Shown here: positions 1 to 8,591 of the stretch, piece by piece
Numbering within the stretch: the first letter of the stretch is position 1
Layout: the number at the start of each line of letters is the position of its first letter
NCBI RefSeq assembly: GCF_021654575.1
Contig: NZ_AP024488.1
Location: 4,859,501-4,923,500 of the forward strand
Direction of reading: 5' to 3'
Length of the DNA stretch: 64,000 bases
From: Desulfoluna limicola
GTDB lineage: Bacteria > Desulfobacterota > Desulfobacteria > Desulfobacterales > Desulfolunaceae
The notes under the pieces: model-generated
Told to the model about the DNA's origin: nothing
Seen by the model: the letters and a program-made list of their open reading frames with translations, nothing else
Database searches by the model: none
Position numbers and translations under genes: made by a program

Positions 1-111
1 GTTCGACAAACAGGTTTTGACTGTTGATTTCGTCGCCACCAACGGAGCGTTTGAAGAGCAGGACCCACAGCTTAAGCCCTTGTGGCGCACTGTGTATCAT
101 GCCGCACATGG

Positions 112-193
112 TGCGAATGCGGACGCGAGTACCTTAAAGTAACGACACCCGATGCGCATTCGCATACCTGGGGTCCAGGGGATCATCCCCTGG
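112..193 (-). repeat. Intergenic structured element, subtype with GGACGCGAG loop
   Basis: A perfect 10-bp stem pairs TGCGAATGCG (112-121) with CGCATTCGCA (155-164). It is followed by a perfect palindrome, CCAGGGG-ATCAT-CCCCTGG (175-193), that ends four bases before the stop codon of the GntR gene at 197. Related copies of the stem lie at 24512-24562 and, unpaired, near 12979-13025. Confidence 0.75.
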
Positions 194-196
194 GTT

Positions 197-898
197 CTAT
201 TCCTGCTCTTCTTTATTGCCGAACACGGCGCTTTCCACGGTTTCAAGGTGGCGGCGCATGGCATTTTCGGCAGAGATGCTGTCCCCCCGCTCCAGGGCGT
301 CGATGACGGCCACATGGCTTTCCACGGAAGCGCGGCTTCGCTCTGCGGTCTGGAGGGCCTGGGTGCGGGATTCGGTGAGGATGGCGGTGAGGTTTTTCAC
401 CACGCTCAAGAGGATCCCGTTTCCTGAGGCTTCGGCGAGGCAGAGGTGGAACTCCTGGTCGATGTCCTCTGTGGTCTCTCCGGCCAGGGCTCTTTTTTCC
501 TGTTCATACACCAGGAGTTTCAGGCGCACGAGCTGTTCTTCGGTGATGTGGAGTGCGGCGCGGGCGGCGAGTTGAGGCTCGATGATCTGGCGGACATCAA
601 AGATCTCCGCAAGCCGTTCTGTTTTTAAGGGAACCACACGGGCGAGGCGATCCGAGAGGGCCGACTCGTCGGGCTCTGACACAAAGGTCCCGGCTCCGCG
701 GCGTGTCTCCACGATCTGTTGTTCGGCAAGGGTGTGGATGGCCTCCCGGATGCAGCTCCGGGAGACGGCAAAGTGTTCGGTCAGTGTTCGCTCAGGGGGA
801 AGCCGTGTTCCAGGGGGCCACTCCCCTTTATGGATACGTGTTGCTATTTTGCGGGCTACGGCCTCAAAGAGGCGTTCCTCGTGTTGTGTTTTGGTCAT
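197..898 (-). CDS. GntR/FadR-family transcriptional regulator (FCD type, LldR/PdhR-like)
   Basis: A 233-residue DNA-binding regulator. The N-terminal winged helix-turn-helix (about residues 5-70) carries the GntR pattern LPPERTLTEHFAVSRSCIRE and RGAGTFVS. The rest is an all-helical FCD ligand domain with spaced acidic and histidine residues, which in this family binds a metal and a small carboxylate. The ATG at 898 is preferred to the upstream in-frame start at 934 because GGAGAATTGGT precedes it. The start codon sits inside a palindrome, TTGGTCATACCAA, so the gene is probably autorepressed. The same palindrome lies in front of the FMN hydroxyacid dehydrogenase at 29148-30155, which suggests control of lactate or another 2-hydroxyacid. 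The ligand is inferred, not shown. Confidence 0.9.
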   Translation of the reverse strand: MTKTQHEERLFEAVARKIATRIHKGEWPPGTRLPPERTLTEHFAVSRSCIREAIHTLAEQQIVETRRGAGTFVSEPDESALSDRLARVVPLKTERLAEIFDVRQIIEPQLAARAALHITEEQLVRLKLLVYEQEKRALAGETTEDIDQEFHLCLAEASGNGILLSVVKNLTAILTESRTQALQTAERSRASVESHVAVIDALERGDSISAENAMRRHLETVESAVFGNKEEQE

Positions 899-903
899 AC
901 CAA
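891..903. promoter_or_regulatory. GntR-type operator overlapping the regulator start
   Basis: TTGGTCATACCAA, with perfect 5-bp arms (TTGGT/ACCAA). It matches the general TGGT-N3-ACCA form of FadR/LldR-subfamily operators. It covers the ATG of the regulator gene and is identical to 30201-30213. Confidence 0.75.
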
Positions 904-920
904 TTCTCCGGGTTTTTGAT

Positions 921-935
921 TTTGGTAAGACCAAA
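921..935. promoter_or_regulatory. Second GntR-type operator upstream of the regulator
   Basis: TTTGGTAAGACCAAA, perfect TTTGGT/ACCAAA arms, centred 31 bp (about three helical turns) from the site at 891-903. Confidence 0.75.
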
Positions 936-942
936 TATCATG

Positions 943-960
943 TTGTATGGACCAATACAA
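943..960. promoter_or_regulatory. Third dyad, divergent member of the operator set
   Basis: TTGTATGGACCAATACAA has perfect 6-bp outer arms (TTGTAT/ATACAA) and contains half of the ACCAA motif. It may be a weak operator or part of the promoter. Confidence 0.4.
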
Positions 961-1476
961 CCAAAAAGCGAATTATTCGGCTACCGGTGGCCATCCCTCC
1001 TCCGGCAGTTCCAGCGGAGGGCAAACGTTTGAAACGTTGGAAAAACTGGTGGGGTGTCATCATTGGGGGCATGGGGCCTTTGACCAGGGGCTGCGCCCAT
1101 CGGCGGGTTGGAGGAACGCCACGTTGTCCCGTGGAAGGACGATGGCGGTGAAGGGTGACTTAACATGAAGCCCAATGAGAGGGAGGGTCTGTAACTCCTT
1201 CGGAAAGTTATGAACAATTGGGGTGTTTGGGTGGGGTTGATCGTGCGTGTGGGGTGGGATGGGGTGTTTTTTTTAAAAATGACTCGTATTGGTGATGTTT
1301 TGTCTGGTTTGTCCGGTGGTTTTCTGGGTGCAATGTAACGAGCGGGGTTGTTTGTCGGGTTGCATGGCGGGGGATGTTCTTTTTGAGGTGATGTGTTGCT
1401 TTTTTATGGGGGGATAGCCTTGGAGGCGGTGGGCACTCCAACCGGTCTTTCATGCACCCACGCTTCCACTGCTTTT
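961..1476. other. Intergenic region with a G/T-rich tract
   Basis: No convincing gene. From about 1196 to 1420 the + strand is strongly enriched in G and T. The tract starts with a 25-bp sequence (1204-1228, containing TGAACAATTGGGGTG) that recurs at 6844-6868 next to another G/T-rich tract. Small ORFs here are low-complexity artefacts. Confidence 0.6.
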
Positions 1477-2130
1477 TTAGTCTCCCCCATTGGGGAAATC
1501 GGAGAGGTCGAGGTCCGGGTAAAGGCGTCGGGCACAGTCGGTGCAGATGCCGTGGGTGAAGTCGAGGTCGGCGTGGGTTCTCAGGTAGCTTTCGATTTGA
1601 TGCCAGTACCCCTTGTCATCCCGCACTTTTTTGCAGGAGGCGCAGATGGGAAGCAGCCCCCGAAGGGTTTTGACATGGGTCAAGGCCTTTTGAAGTTCAT
1701 CGATGAGCCTTGCCTGCTTTCGAATCATGAGGCGCACCTGGACATGGGTGCGAACACGGGAGAGGACCTCTTCTCTTCTGAAGGGTTTGGGAATGTAGTC
1801 CTGGCCGCCGCAATGAAACCCTTCAACAATGGCTGTCGTTTCGTTTTTTGCCGTGACAAACACCACGGGGATGTCAGCCGTCAGGGGGTCGCTTTTGAGT
1901 TGGGTGCAGGTTTCAAACCCGTCCATGCCGGGTGGCATCATCACATCCATAAGGATAAGGTCGGGCAGGAAGTACTGAGTGACATCGATGGCCTTTGAAC
2001 CGCTGGTGGCAAAAGCCAGGGTGTACCCTTCCGGCTCCAGGATCTTCATGATGAGGTCGATGTTTTCCGGCTTGTCATCCACGATGAGGATTTTGGCGGT
2101 GTCATGGGGCATTTCTTCAGGGCTCTCCAT
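1477..2130 (-). CDS. Response regulator with C-terminal four-cysteine domain
   Basis: A 217-residue receiver protein. The REC domain (about 12-130) has acidic residues D18/D19, phospho-acceptor D62 in LILMDVMMPPGMDG, T93 and K115. After a helical linker, a short C-terminal domain has C163-x2-C166 (PICASCKKVRDDKGYW) and C196-x2-C199 (HGICTDCARRLYPD). This could be a zinc ribbon; I recall similar tails on other proteobacterial signalling proteins. There is no DNA-binding or enzymatic output domain. The start lies inside the end of the hybrid kinase gene (14-bp overlap), so the two are translationally coupled. It is the last gene of the BMP-BMP-kinase-regulator operon. It may relay phosphate or act through protein contacts. 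Confidence 0.9.
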   Translation of the reverse strand: MESPEEMPHDTAKILIVDDKPENIDLIMKILEPEGYTLAFATSGSKAIDVTQYFLPDLILMDVMMPPGMDGFETCTQLKSDPLTADIPVVFVTAKNETTAIVEGFHCGGQDYIPKPFRREEVLSRVRTHVQVRLMIRKQARLIDELQKALTHVKTLRGLLPICASCKKVRDDKGYWHQIESYLRTHADLDFTHGICTDCARRLYPDLDLSDFPNGGD

Positions 2131-4330
2131 GGATTTCTCCTTTTGAGGTGTTGTTCATCAACTTGATGATGCCATCCATGTCATATTTTCGCAACAGGTG
2201 AGCCATGGCGGTCCCCAGCTCTTCATGGCGGCCTCCCATGGCATGGAGCTTTTCTATGATCTGTTTGAGCTCACTGACCTGGCCAAATTGAGCGGCCTCC
2301 TGGATTTGTGTCCGAACGCCCTCAGGCAGTGGGGTGGCCAAGAGGGGTTTATCAGTCGCAGGCCTTGCTGCGGGGGGTGGGGGCTGCACGGTTTTGAACT
2401 GCAGTGGGAACCGTTTTTCAACCACATCCGCAATGGCTTCGATGCGCAGTGGCTTTGCGATGCAATGGTCGATTCCCTTTTCGCGGGATATCTGGTCGTG
2501 AAGGTCAAAGACATCGGCAGAGACCAGTACCGTGGGGATGGCGTCAAGTGTGGTGCGGCGCCTGACCTCCCGGGCCAGTGCAAGGCCGTCCATCATGGGC
2601 ATGTGGTAGTCCACAAAAAGGATGTCCACAGGCTGAGCGTCCAGTTGTTCCAGGGCATCTCGCCCGTTGTCCGCCATGGTGACGGAGAAGCCCCAGCCGG
2701 TGAGAATACTGGAGAGCATTTCCCGGCTGTTGCGGTCGTCGTCCACCACCATGGCATGAAAGCTCTGGGTCTTGGCCAGTTGCCTGACGGTCGGGGCTGT
2801 ATCGTCGGGGAAGACACTTTCTACGGGAACCTGGGGGAGGCGTATGGAAAAATGGAAGCGGCAGCCCAGCCCTTCGCTGGAGGCGAGTTCCAGCCGTCCA
2901 CCCATAAGCTGGACATAGCTGCTGGAGATGGAGAGGCCAAGCCCGGTGCCATCTTCACGGGCATCGTTGTGGACTTGCCGGAAGGGTTGAAAAATAATTT
3001 GTTTCAGGTCTTCGGGGATGCCGGGGCCGGTATCCCGTACCTCAAGGTGAAAGAGGTCGGGAGCGGTCTCCTCCACCTTCAGGCTCACCGTACCGGAATC
3101 GGTGAATTTGACGGCATTGCTTAAAAGGTTGATGAGCACCTGCCTGAGCTTTCCCTGGTCGCCTTCCACAGGGATGGTGGTGCGATCTTTGGGGCCGATC
3201 ACCTCCCAGGTGAGTTTTTTTTCTTTGCAGCGCAGCGCAAAGAGGGTGTCCAGGCTCGAGAGGAGGACGGCCAGGTCAAAGGGGGCGACTCGAAGGTCCA
3301 CCTTGCCCGCCTCGATTTTGGAAAAATCGAGGATTTCATTGATGACCTCCAGGAGGTGGCTTCCGCTTTTTTCGATGGTGTCCACGGCGTGGATAGTGTC
3401 GGGGTCCCCCAGCTGTTTCTGTTGGAGGATTTGGGCATAGCCCAGGATGGCGTTCATGGGGGTTCGGATTTCATGGCTCATGTTGGCCACGAAGATGCTT
3501 TTGTACTGGTTGGCGATCTCCGCCTCCTCTTTGGCTTTTTTCAGGGCCACCTCTACCTTTTCCCTCTCTGTGATCTCGATTTGAAGCAGGCGGTTGGCCC
3601 CTTCCAGCTCACTGGTTCGCTCCTTCACCTCATTTTCCAGGTTGTTGTAGAGATGCTGCAGGTTGCTGCTCATGCGGTTGAAGGCGTGGAAGAGGTCTCC
3701 GATTTCGTCCGTGCGGGTGTCGAGGTCGGGTTTTACGAACTCCCCCCTGGAGAGGGACTGGGCCATGTTGGAGAGGGTGACCACGGGGGTGATGATGCTT
3801 CGTGCCAGAAACAGGTGAAGGCTGACGGCCACCAGTATCACGATAAGAAGGCTGCCCACGGCCAGGGTGAGCGCATCCAATCGAAGCTGTGATTTCACGG
3901 CGTCGGTGAAAATCCCGATCTCCACCTCGCCCAAGGGGTGTCCTGAGTCAGAGGTGATTTTCCGGGTGGCCACCAGGATGTTGTCTCCGGTCTGCCGCTT
4001 CTTTTTTTTAATATTTATTCCCCGGATGGTGGTTTCGACGTTGGTGAGGGAATTTCCATTGGCATCGTAGATTTCACAAAAAGCGACCTGGGGGAATTGC
4101 CCCACACTCAAGGCCACCTCTTCAAGGATGAAGTAGCTGTATTTCTCCAGGGGTTGAACGCTGAATTTTGCCACAATGGACGTGAGGCGGTAAGCCTGTT
4201 GGTTGAGGGCTCCCATGAGCTGGTACCGTTGTTTTTCTATGATGAGGACCCCCGACAGGACAAGGGTGGTCAGCAGGATCAGGAGAATACCTGTGGTGAT
4301 TTTTCTCTGGAGTGTCCAGGCAAGCCTCAT
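2117..4330 (-). CDS. Membrane hybrid sensor histidine kinase
   Basis: A 737-residue inner-membrane kinase. A first membrane segment (about 12-31) precedes a periplasmic domain of about 120 residues, a second membrane segment (about 153-176), HAMP (about 177-230), a coiled coil and HisKA with phospho-acceptor H286 in MSHEIRTPMNAI. The ATPase domain has an N-box (NLLSNAVKFT), DTGPGIPED and GTGLGLS. A receiver follows (VVDDDRNSR, D574 in FVDYHMPMMDG, K626), then about 100 residues without a clear family. Its ATG overlaps the stop of the preceding BMP gene (ATGA). No DNA-binding domain is present. The tight link to two periplasmic binding proteins suggests they present a ligand to the periplasmic domain. 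Confidence 0.93.
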   Translation of the reverse strand: MRLAWTLQRKITTGILLILLTTLVLSGVLIIEKQRYQLMGALNQQAYRLTSIVAKFSVQPLEKYSYFILEEVALSVGQFPQVAFCEIYDANGNSLTNVETTIRGINIKKKKRQTGDNILVATRKITSDSGHPLGEVEIGIFTDAVKSQLRLDALTLAVGSLLIVILVAVSLHLFLARSIITPVVTLSNMAQSLSRGEFVKPDLDTRTDEIGDLFHAFNRMSSNLQHLYNNLENEVKERTSELEGANRLLQIEITEREKVEVALKKAKEEAEIANQYKSIFVANMSHEIRTPMNAILGYAQILQQKQLGDPDTIHAVDTIEKSGSHLLEVINEILDFSKIEAGKVDLRVAPFDLAVLLSSLDTLFALRCKEKKLTWEVIGPKDRTTIPVEGDQGKLRQVLINLLSNAVKFTDSGTVSLKVEETAPDLFHLEVRDTGPGIPEDLKQIIFQPFRQVHNDAREDGTGLGLSISSSYVQLMGGRLELASSEGLGCRFHFSIRLPQVPVESVFPDDTAPTVRQLAKTQSFHAMVVDDDRNSREMLSSILTGWGFSVTMADNGRDALEQLDAQPVDILFVDYHMPMMDGLALAREVRRRTTLDAIPTVLVSADVFDLHDQISREKGIDHCIAKPLRIEAIADVVEKRFPLQFKTVQPPPPAARPATDKPLLATPLPEGVRTQIQEAAQFGQVSELKQIIEKLHAMGGRHEELGTAMAHLLRKYDMDGIIKLMNNTSKGEIHGEP

Positions 4331-5331
4331 GGGGTTCCTTTGGCTGGTTTGGCGGTGGATGGGAATCGGATGTCGCCGGCGATGATTTTGAGTCGCACCT
4401 CGTCAAGGCGATTGAGAATCTTCGGGGGGACCTGATTCCGTGTGTAAGTCATGGGAGAGAGCCCAACCCCCTCTTCCAGAAGGCCGTAGTAGCGGACCCC
4501 CGGTTTGAAACGGCCCATGGCGATTTTGGCCACTTCATTGTATGTGGCGATGTCCAAACGCTTCATCATGCTGGTGAGCACATGGCCCACGGCGAGGTGG
4601 TCCTGATCGGAGTCCACGCCGATGACAAAGCGATTGGCCCCTCGGGCTGCCTGAATGATGCCGTTGCCGGTGAGCCCGGCCACGGAAAAAATGATAGTCA
4701 CGCCACGCTCATACATCTCCGTCGCCACGGCATGCCCCATCGCCGGGCTGTTGAATCCGCTGTAATCCGGGGCCTCGGAGATGTATGCCACCTCTATGGG
4801 GAGTCTTGGAGAGGCGTAGCGGACTCCGGCCTGGAACCCGGTGAGAAATGGTTTCAGGACAGGAATGTCCACTGCGCCAATGAAGCCTAATTTCCTGGTG
4901 TCGGGCATGGAGGCGGCCAGGACCCCGGCGAGGAAGGCCCCCTCCTCGACGGCGAAGACCGTGGAAACCACGTTGTCGTGGTCGCCTATCGGAACGTCGT
5001 GCATGATAAAATAGATGTTCGGGTAGCGTTTGGCGTAGGTTTCCACAAGTTTTTGAAACTCAAAACCGTTGGCCACGATCACCTGGGCCCGCCGAAAGAT
5101 GAGGCGTTGCATCGCTTTTTCGGCGGCAGATTCAGTTTTTTCCATGTCCTCGACGACAACCTCGATGCCCAGTTCCTGCTTGGCTTTGATAAGCCCTGCG
5201 TAGGTCATGTCGTTGAAGGACTGGTCCCCGATACCTGATTGTCCCACCAGAAAGCCCACGGTGAGGGGCTTGGCAAAAGCCGGGGCCTTTGAAAGCAGCA
5301 GGAGGGCCAGAAGAAAGATGATTTTTTTCAT
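4327..5331 (-). CDS. BMP/PnrA-family periplasmic binding protein (second copy)
   Basis: A 334-residue exported protein with a signal peptide (MKKIIFLLALLLLSKAPAFA). It has family hallmarks of the BMP/Med/PnrA nucleoside-binding proteins: GQSGIGDQSFNDMTYAG near the mature N-terminus, GFNSPAMGHAVA, SVAGLTGNGI and IGVDSDQDH. The ATG at 5331 follows GGAGGTGACCCC and overlaps the previous stop as ATGA, so it is preferred to an in-frame start 18 bp upstream. No ABC permease or ATPase gene is nearby. It is a close paralogue of the preceding gene. With the kinase directly downstream, a sensory role is likely. The ligand is unknown; purine nucleosides are the family precedent. Confidence 0.9.
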   Translation of the reverse strand: MKKIIFLLALLLLSKAPAFAKPLTVGFLVGQSGIGDQSFNDMTYAGLIKAKQELGIEVVVEDMEKTESAAEKAMQRLIFRRAQVIVANGFEFQKLVETYAKRYPNIYFIMHDVPIGDHDNVVSTVFAVEEGAFLAGVLAASMPDTRKLGFIGAVDIPVLKPFLTGFQAGVRYASPRLPIEVAYISEAPDYSGFNSPAMGHAVATEMYERGVTIIFSVAGLTGNGIIQAARGANRFVIGVDSDQDHLAVGHVLTSMMKRLDIATYNEVAKIAMGRFKPGVRYYGLLEEGVGLSPMTYTRNQVPPKILNRLDEVRLKIIAGDIRFPSTAKPAKGTP

Positions 5332-6353
5332 GGGGTCACCTCCCGGCAACGGGTCACGGTGAGTTCTCCGGCAACGATTTTTGACTCCACGCGTTTCAAT
5401 TGCTCGTGGACCGCTTCAGGGATTATCTCCCGGGTGTACCGCATGGTGCTGAGGGTTACGCCTCCGTTGGCGAGGTTGTAGGTACTCTCTCCGGGTTGGA
5501 AGCGGTGGTCCAGGATTTTTTTGACCTCCATCAAGGAGGCCCGGTCCAGGCGTTTTACCATGCTGGTGAGGATGAGGCCCCGGGCCATGTGGTCCTGGTC
5601 GGCATCCACGCCGATGACGTACCGTTTGTGGGTGCGGGCGGCTTGAATGATGCCGTTTCCCGAAAGGCCGGCCACGGCAAAGATGATGTCGGCGTCTTGT
5701 TCGTAAAGGGCGGAGGCAATGGCATACCCGGCATTCGGGTTGCTGAACCCCCCGTAGTTGCCGGCTTCGGCGATAAATCGGCTGATGACCTTGGCCTTGG
5801 GGTTCGCATAGCCGACCCCTTCGGTGAAGCCCAGGCGGAAGGAGTCGATGGCACACATGTGAACGCCGCCGATAAAGCCGATGCGCTGGGAGCGGGTCAT
5901 GGATCCGGCCAGCACGCCTGCCAGAAAGGCCCCTTCATGGTTGGCAAAGGTGGTGGAGACGATGTTGTCGTACCCGGTTACAAGGTGGTCGTTGATGATG
6001 AAGTAGATCTCTGGCCTTTCAGTGGCGACCTGCTTGACGACGGGAAGAAAGCCCGCGCCATTGCAGACCACCACAGTGGCGCCTGAGGCGAGGAGGCGAT
6101 CAAGGGCTGCTTGCCTGGAGACGTCGTTTTCTTTTGCTTCTGAAAAGAAGAGGCGGATACCAAATTTTTCACGGGCTTTGGCCAGTCCCAGCCAGGTCAT
6201 GTCGTTGTAGGACTGGTCCCCCAGCCCTCCGCCACTGGCAAGAAAGCCCACGGTGAGGGGCTCGGCCCGGCAGGTTCCCGCCAGAATAAGTGCACAAAGG
6301 CAAAAGGCTGCTGCACGAATCAGGTGTTTCAGGGGCTGTGGGTAGGGGGACAT
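5328..6353 (-). CDS. BMP/PnrA-family periplasmic binding protein (first copy)
   Basis: A 341-residue exported binding protein, first gene of the four-gene operon. An N-terminal basic stretch and hydrophobic core (about residues 10-30, ending near GTCRAEP) form a signal peptide. It contains GGGLGDQSYNDMTWLG, GGFSNPNAGYAIA, FAVAGLSGNGIIQAAR and VIGVDADQDHMARG, matching its paralogue downstream. The ATG at 6353 gives a normal signal peptide; an in-frame start 51 bp upstream would put a hydrophilic extension before it. The Shine-Dalgarno is weak (AAAAGG). Family members usually feed an ABC transporter for purine nucleosides, but no transporter is encoded here. Confidence 0.9.
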   Translation of the reverse strand: MSPYPQPLKHLIRAAAFCLCALILAGTCRAEPLTVGFLASGGGLGDQSYNDMTWLGLAKAREKFGIRLFFSEAKENDVSRQAALDRLLASGATVVVCNGAGFLPVVKQVATERPEIYFIINDHLVTGYDNIVSTTFANHEGAFLAGVLAGSMTRSQRIGFIGGVHMCAIDSFRLGFTEGVGYANPKAKVISRFIAEAGNYGGFSNPNAGYAIASALYEQDADIIFAVAGLSGNGIIQAARTHKRYVIGVDADQDHMARGLILTSMVKRLDRASLMEVKKILDHRFQPGESTYNLANGGVTLSTMRYTREIIPEAVHEQLKRVESKIVAGELTVTRCREVTP

Positions 6354-6453
6354 GGCGTTGCCTTTTCCAAATTGCTTGCAGAGCATTGGCGGGTTATGCC
6401 TCACTCATGGGAGGTGCACTGCATGAGGGGGCTGATATATCATGAAATGGTGT

Positions 6454-6646
6454 AACTATTCAGCTTGTGCCCCCGGCGGGGCGGCCTGTCGGGAATCAAA
6501 CTTATGAAACGTTTGACAAACAGGTTTGCAAAACTTGGGCAGGGATCCCCCCGAACCAAAGGCGGATGTGGTGTGTCCCGGGAAACGAGGGGGCAAAACG
6601 CACCCGCAACCTGCTTTCAAGGTGGCACACCTTGCCGCCGGAGGCT
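6454..6646. repeat. Composite intergenic element with inverted GCC[CT]CCGGCGG ends
   Basis: The left end at 6454-6480 (AACTATTCAGCTTGTGCC then CCCGGCGGG) is identical at 26 of 27 positions to 25414-25440. The interior holds the AAACGTTTGACAAACAGG module and CCCGGGAAACGAGGGGG. The right end has the perfect hairpin CAAGGTG-GCA-CACCTTG (6618-6634) followed by CCGCCGGAGGC. Confidence 0.8.
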
Positions 6647-7128
6647 GCTTTTGGGGAGCTGAATGGTTTCGGTATTCTTCAAAAATTAGCACACCGGCCA
6701 TTAAAGATCAATTTTTCAAGGCGAATCGCCGCTTTGAGCTAAAATATGGGGTTTTATTAACGGTTTTTAGGGGAAGCGCCGGCAGGCCCCCACGCACGTT
6801 CCCATGGAAGAGGTTTTTATGAGGGGATGATAGGAATGTGTGAAAAGTTTTGAACAATTGGGGTGTTTTTGGGTCATATGCTATTTTAGCAGGCTGTTTT
6901 TTTGTGGTTTAAGTGTAAAAAGTGGTGATTTATGGTGTCTTGGGTTGGTTTGTGCGGGTTTGGTTGTGGTTGGCTTGGAAAATCGCGTGTGTGGTGTGTG
7001 TTTACTTGGGTGTGTTGGTTGCAATAAGGTTCGGCCTTGCCCTGAGGGGTGCCTTTGGGGCTGGCTGCTCGGTGGGGATTGTCGGATCCTTTGGTGGCTT
7101 CCTGCATCTGGTGTGGTATAAACGGCCC
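6647..7128. other. Intergenic region with a second G/T-rich tract
   Basis: From about 6840 to 7110 the + strand is almost free of long C or A runs. The tract begins with the 25-bp sequence at 6844-6868 shared with 1204-1228 (24 of 25 identical). The reading frame open through it into the ABC gene gives low-complexity hydrophobic protein and is not counted as coding. Confidence 0.6.
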
Positions 7129-8586
7129 ATGAACATGAATCTTACAGCAGTGGATTATCGTATTGCACAGGGCGCCTGGCTTCGGAACATCAACCTGACC
7201 CTCTCCTTGGGGGAGGTGTGGGCTGTGATCGGCCCCAACGGCTCGGGCAAGTCTGCCCTGGGAAAACTTCTGTCCGGAAAGTCTCTCCCAACCTGTGGGA
7301 CCGTGAGTGGCCTTCCCATGTCCGTGGGACACATCTCCTTTGAAGATCACCTGGCCACCATAGAACGGGAAATCCGTGAGGACGACACCGACTTCATGGA
7401 TCGCATCGACCCGGGCCGATCCGCCCTGGGGTTCATCATGGAGGGGGGGGCGGATGAAGCGAAGGCCCGCCAGCTCGGGGACTCCTTTGGCCTGGCCTCA
7501 CTTTTTGACCGGGGGCTGCGCTTCCTCTCAACCGGGGAAATTCGAAAATCCCTGATCTGCCGTGCGCTGATGGCGGATCCTGCCCTTCTTGTCCTGGATG
7601 ACCCCTTTTGTGGGCTGGACAAGGGGGCGGCGGCGTCACTGGGCGATCGGATTCATGCCCTCTCCCGGTCAGGGGTTACCCCGGTGATGATCCTTGGGCG
7701 CACAGGCGAGCTGCCCCCTTTCGTGACCCATGTGGCCGAGATGGACGAGGGGCACCTCGTGTGTTCCGGCCCCCGGGATGAATGGGCGGCAAGGCGCAAG
7801 GGCTTAAAATCCAGTGCCTCTTCCGTGGCGAACCTCCCCGGGGCGTGTTTTCTCGAAGATGAAAAGGCTCCAGTTCCTCTATCAGGGGAGGCGCTTGTCC
7901 GGTTTCAGGATGTGTCCGTGGCTTACAATGGAAGACCCGTGGTGGCAGGCATCACCTTTACCATCCGACGTGGGGATCACTTCATGATCACAGGGCCCAA
8001 CGGATCGGGCAAATCCACCCTGCTCTCCATGATCAACGGAGACAACCCCAAGGCCTACGGAAACGATATCTTTCTTTTCGGGCAGAAACGGGGCACCGGT
8101 GAGAGCATCTGGGACATTAAAAAGCGAATCGGTTACCTCTCGGCCGAATTTCAGATCGGATACCGTGCCGCTGCCACCCCTTTTTCCACCATTCTCTCCG
8201 GTCTCTCTGATTCCATCGGCACCTACCGAAAGTTCTCGACCATGGAAAAAGAGGCCGCCCTTGCCTGGCTTGAGGTGCTCGGTATGGCAGGCCAAAAGGA
8301 CCGTCCCCTTCGCAGTCTCTCTTCGGGTGAACAGCGCATGATCCTCATCGCCCGTGCCATGATCAAGGCCCCACCCCTTCTCATCCTCGATGAACCCTGT
8401 CAGGGCCTGGACGATACCAACAGCCGGTTTGTTCTCGATCTCGCCGACAAGGTGGGGCACAGCGGAAAAACCACCCTGATCTATGTCACCCACACCGAGG
8501 CCGACACCCTCTCCTGCATCACCCACCACATGACCCTGACCCCCAACCGGGAGACCGGAAGCAAGGCGCGGGTAGAAAACCTTTAA
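7129..8586 (+). CDS. modF: ModF-like protein with two fused ABC ATPase domains
   Basis: A 485-residue cytoplasmic protein with two ABC cassettes. Domain 1 has GPNGSGKSALGK, signature LSTGEIRKS and Walker B LLVLDDPFCGLD. Domain 2 has GPNGSGKSTLLS, LSSGEQRMI and LLILDEPCQGLD. The layout matches ModF (also called PhrA), an ATPase without membrane domains that sits near molybdate genes in E. coli; its job is not well defined. In domain 1 the catalytic Glu after Walker B is Asp, which may make that site less active. The ATG at 7129 (or 7135) is chosen because homologous sequence starts there. No clear Shine-Dalgarno is seen, and TATAAA lies only a few bases upstream. Two moeA genes are about 30 kb away. 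Confidence 0.85.
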   Translation: MNMNLTAVDYRIAQGAWLRNINLTLSLGEVWAVIGPNGSGKSALGKLLSGKSLPTCGTVSGLPMSVGHISFEDHLATIEREIREDDTDFMDRIDPGRSALGFIMEGGADEAKARQLGDSFGLASLFDRGLRFLSTGEIRKSLICRALMADPALLVLDDPFCGLDKGAAASLGDRIHALSRSGVTPVMILGRTGELPPFVTHVAEMDEGHLVCSGPRDEWAARRKGLKSSASSVANLPGACFLEDEKAPVPLSGEALVRFQDVSVAYNGRPVVAGITFTIRRGDHFMITGPNGSGKSTLLSMINGDNPKAYGNDIFLFGQKRGTGESIWDIKKRIGYLSAEFQIGYRAAATPFSTILSGLSDSIGTYRKFSTMEKEAALAWLEVLGMAGQKDRPLRSLSSGEQRMILIARAMIKAPPLLILDEPCQGLDDTNSRFVLDLADKVGHSGKTTLIYVTHTEADTLSCITHHMTLTPNRETGSKARVENL

Positions 8587-8591
8587 AAGCA

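Noticed and set aside
6618-6634. TGGCACACCTTGC as a sigma-54 promoter
   Set aside because: The GG-GC spacing is 8 bases instead of 10, and the match is part of a hairpin repeated in many elements.
6922-7128. Hydrophobic N-terminal extension of the ModF-like protein
   Set aside because: It lies in a G/T-rich tract, is low in complexity and does not resemble the family. The ATG at 7129 fits better.
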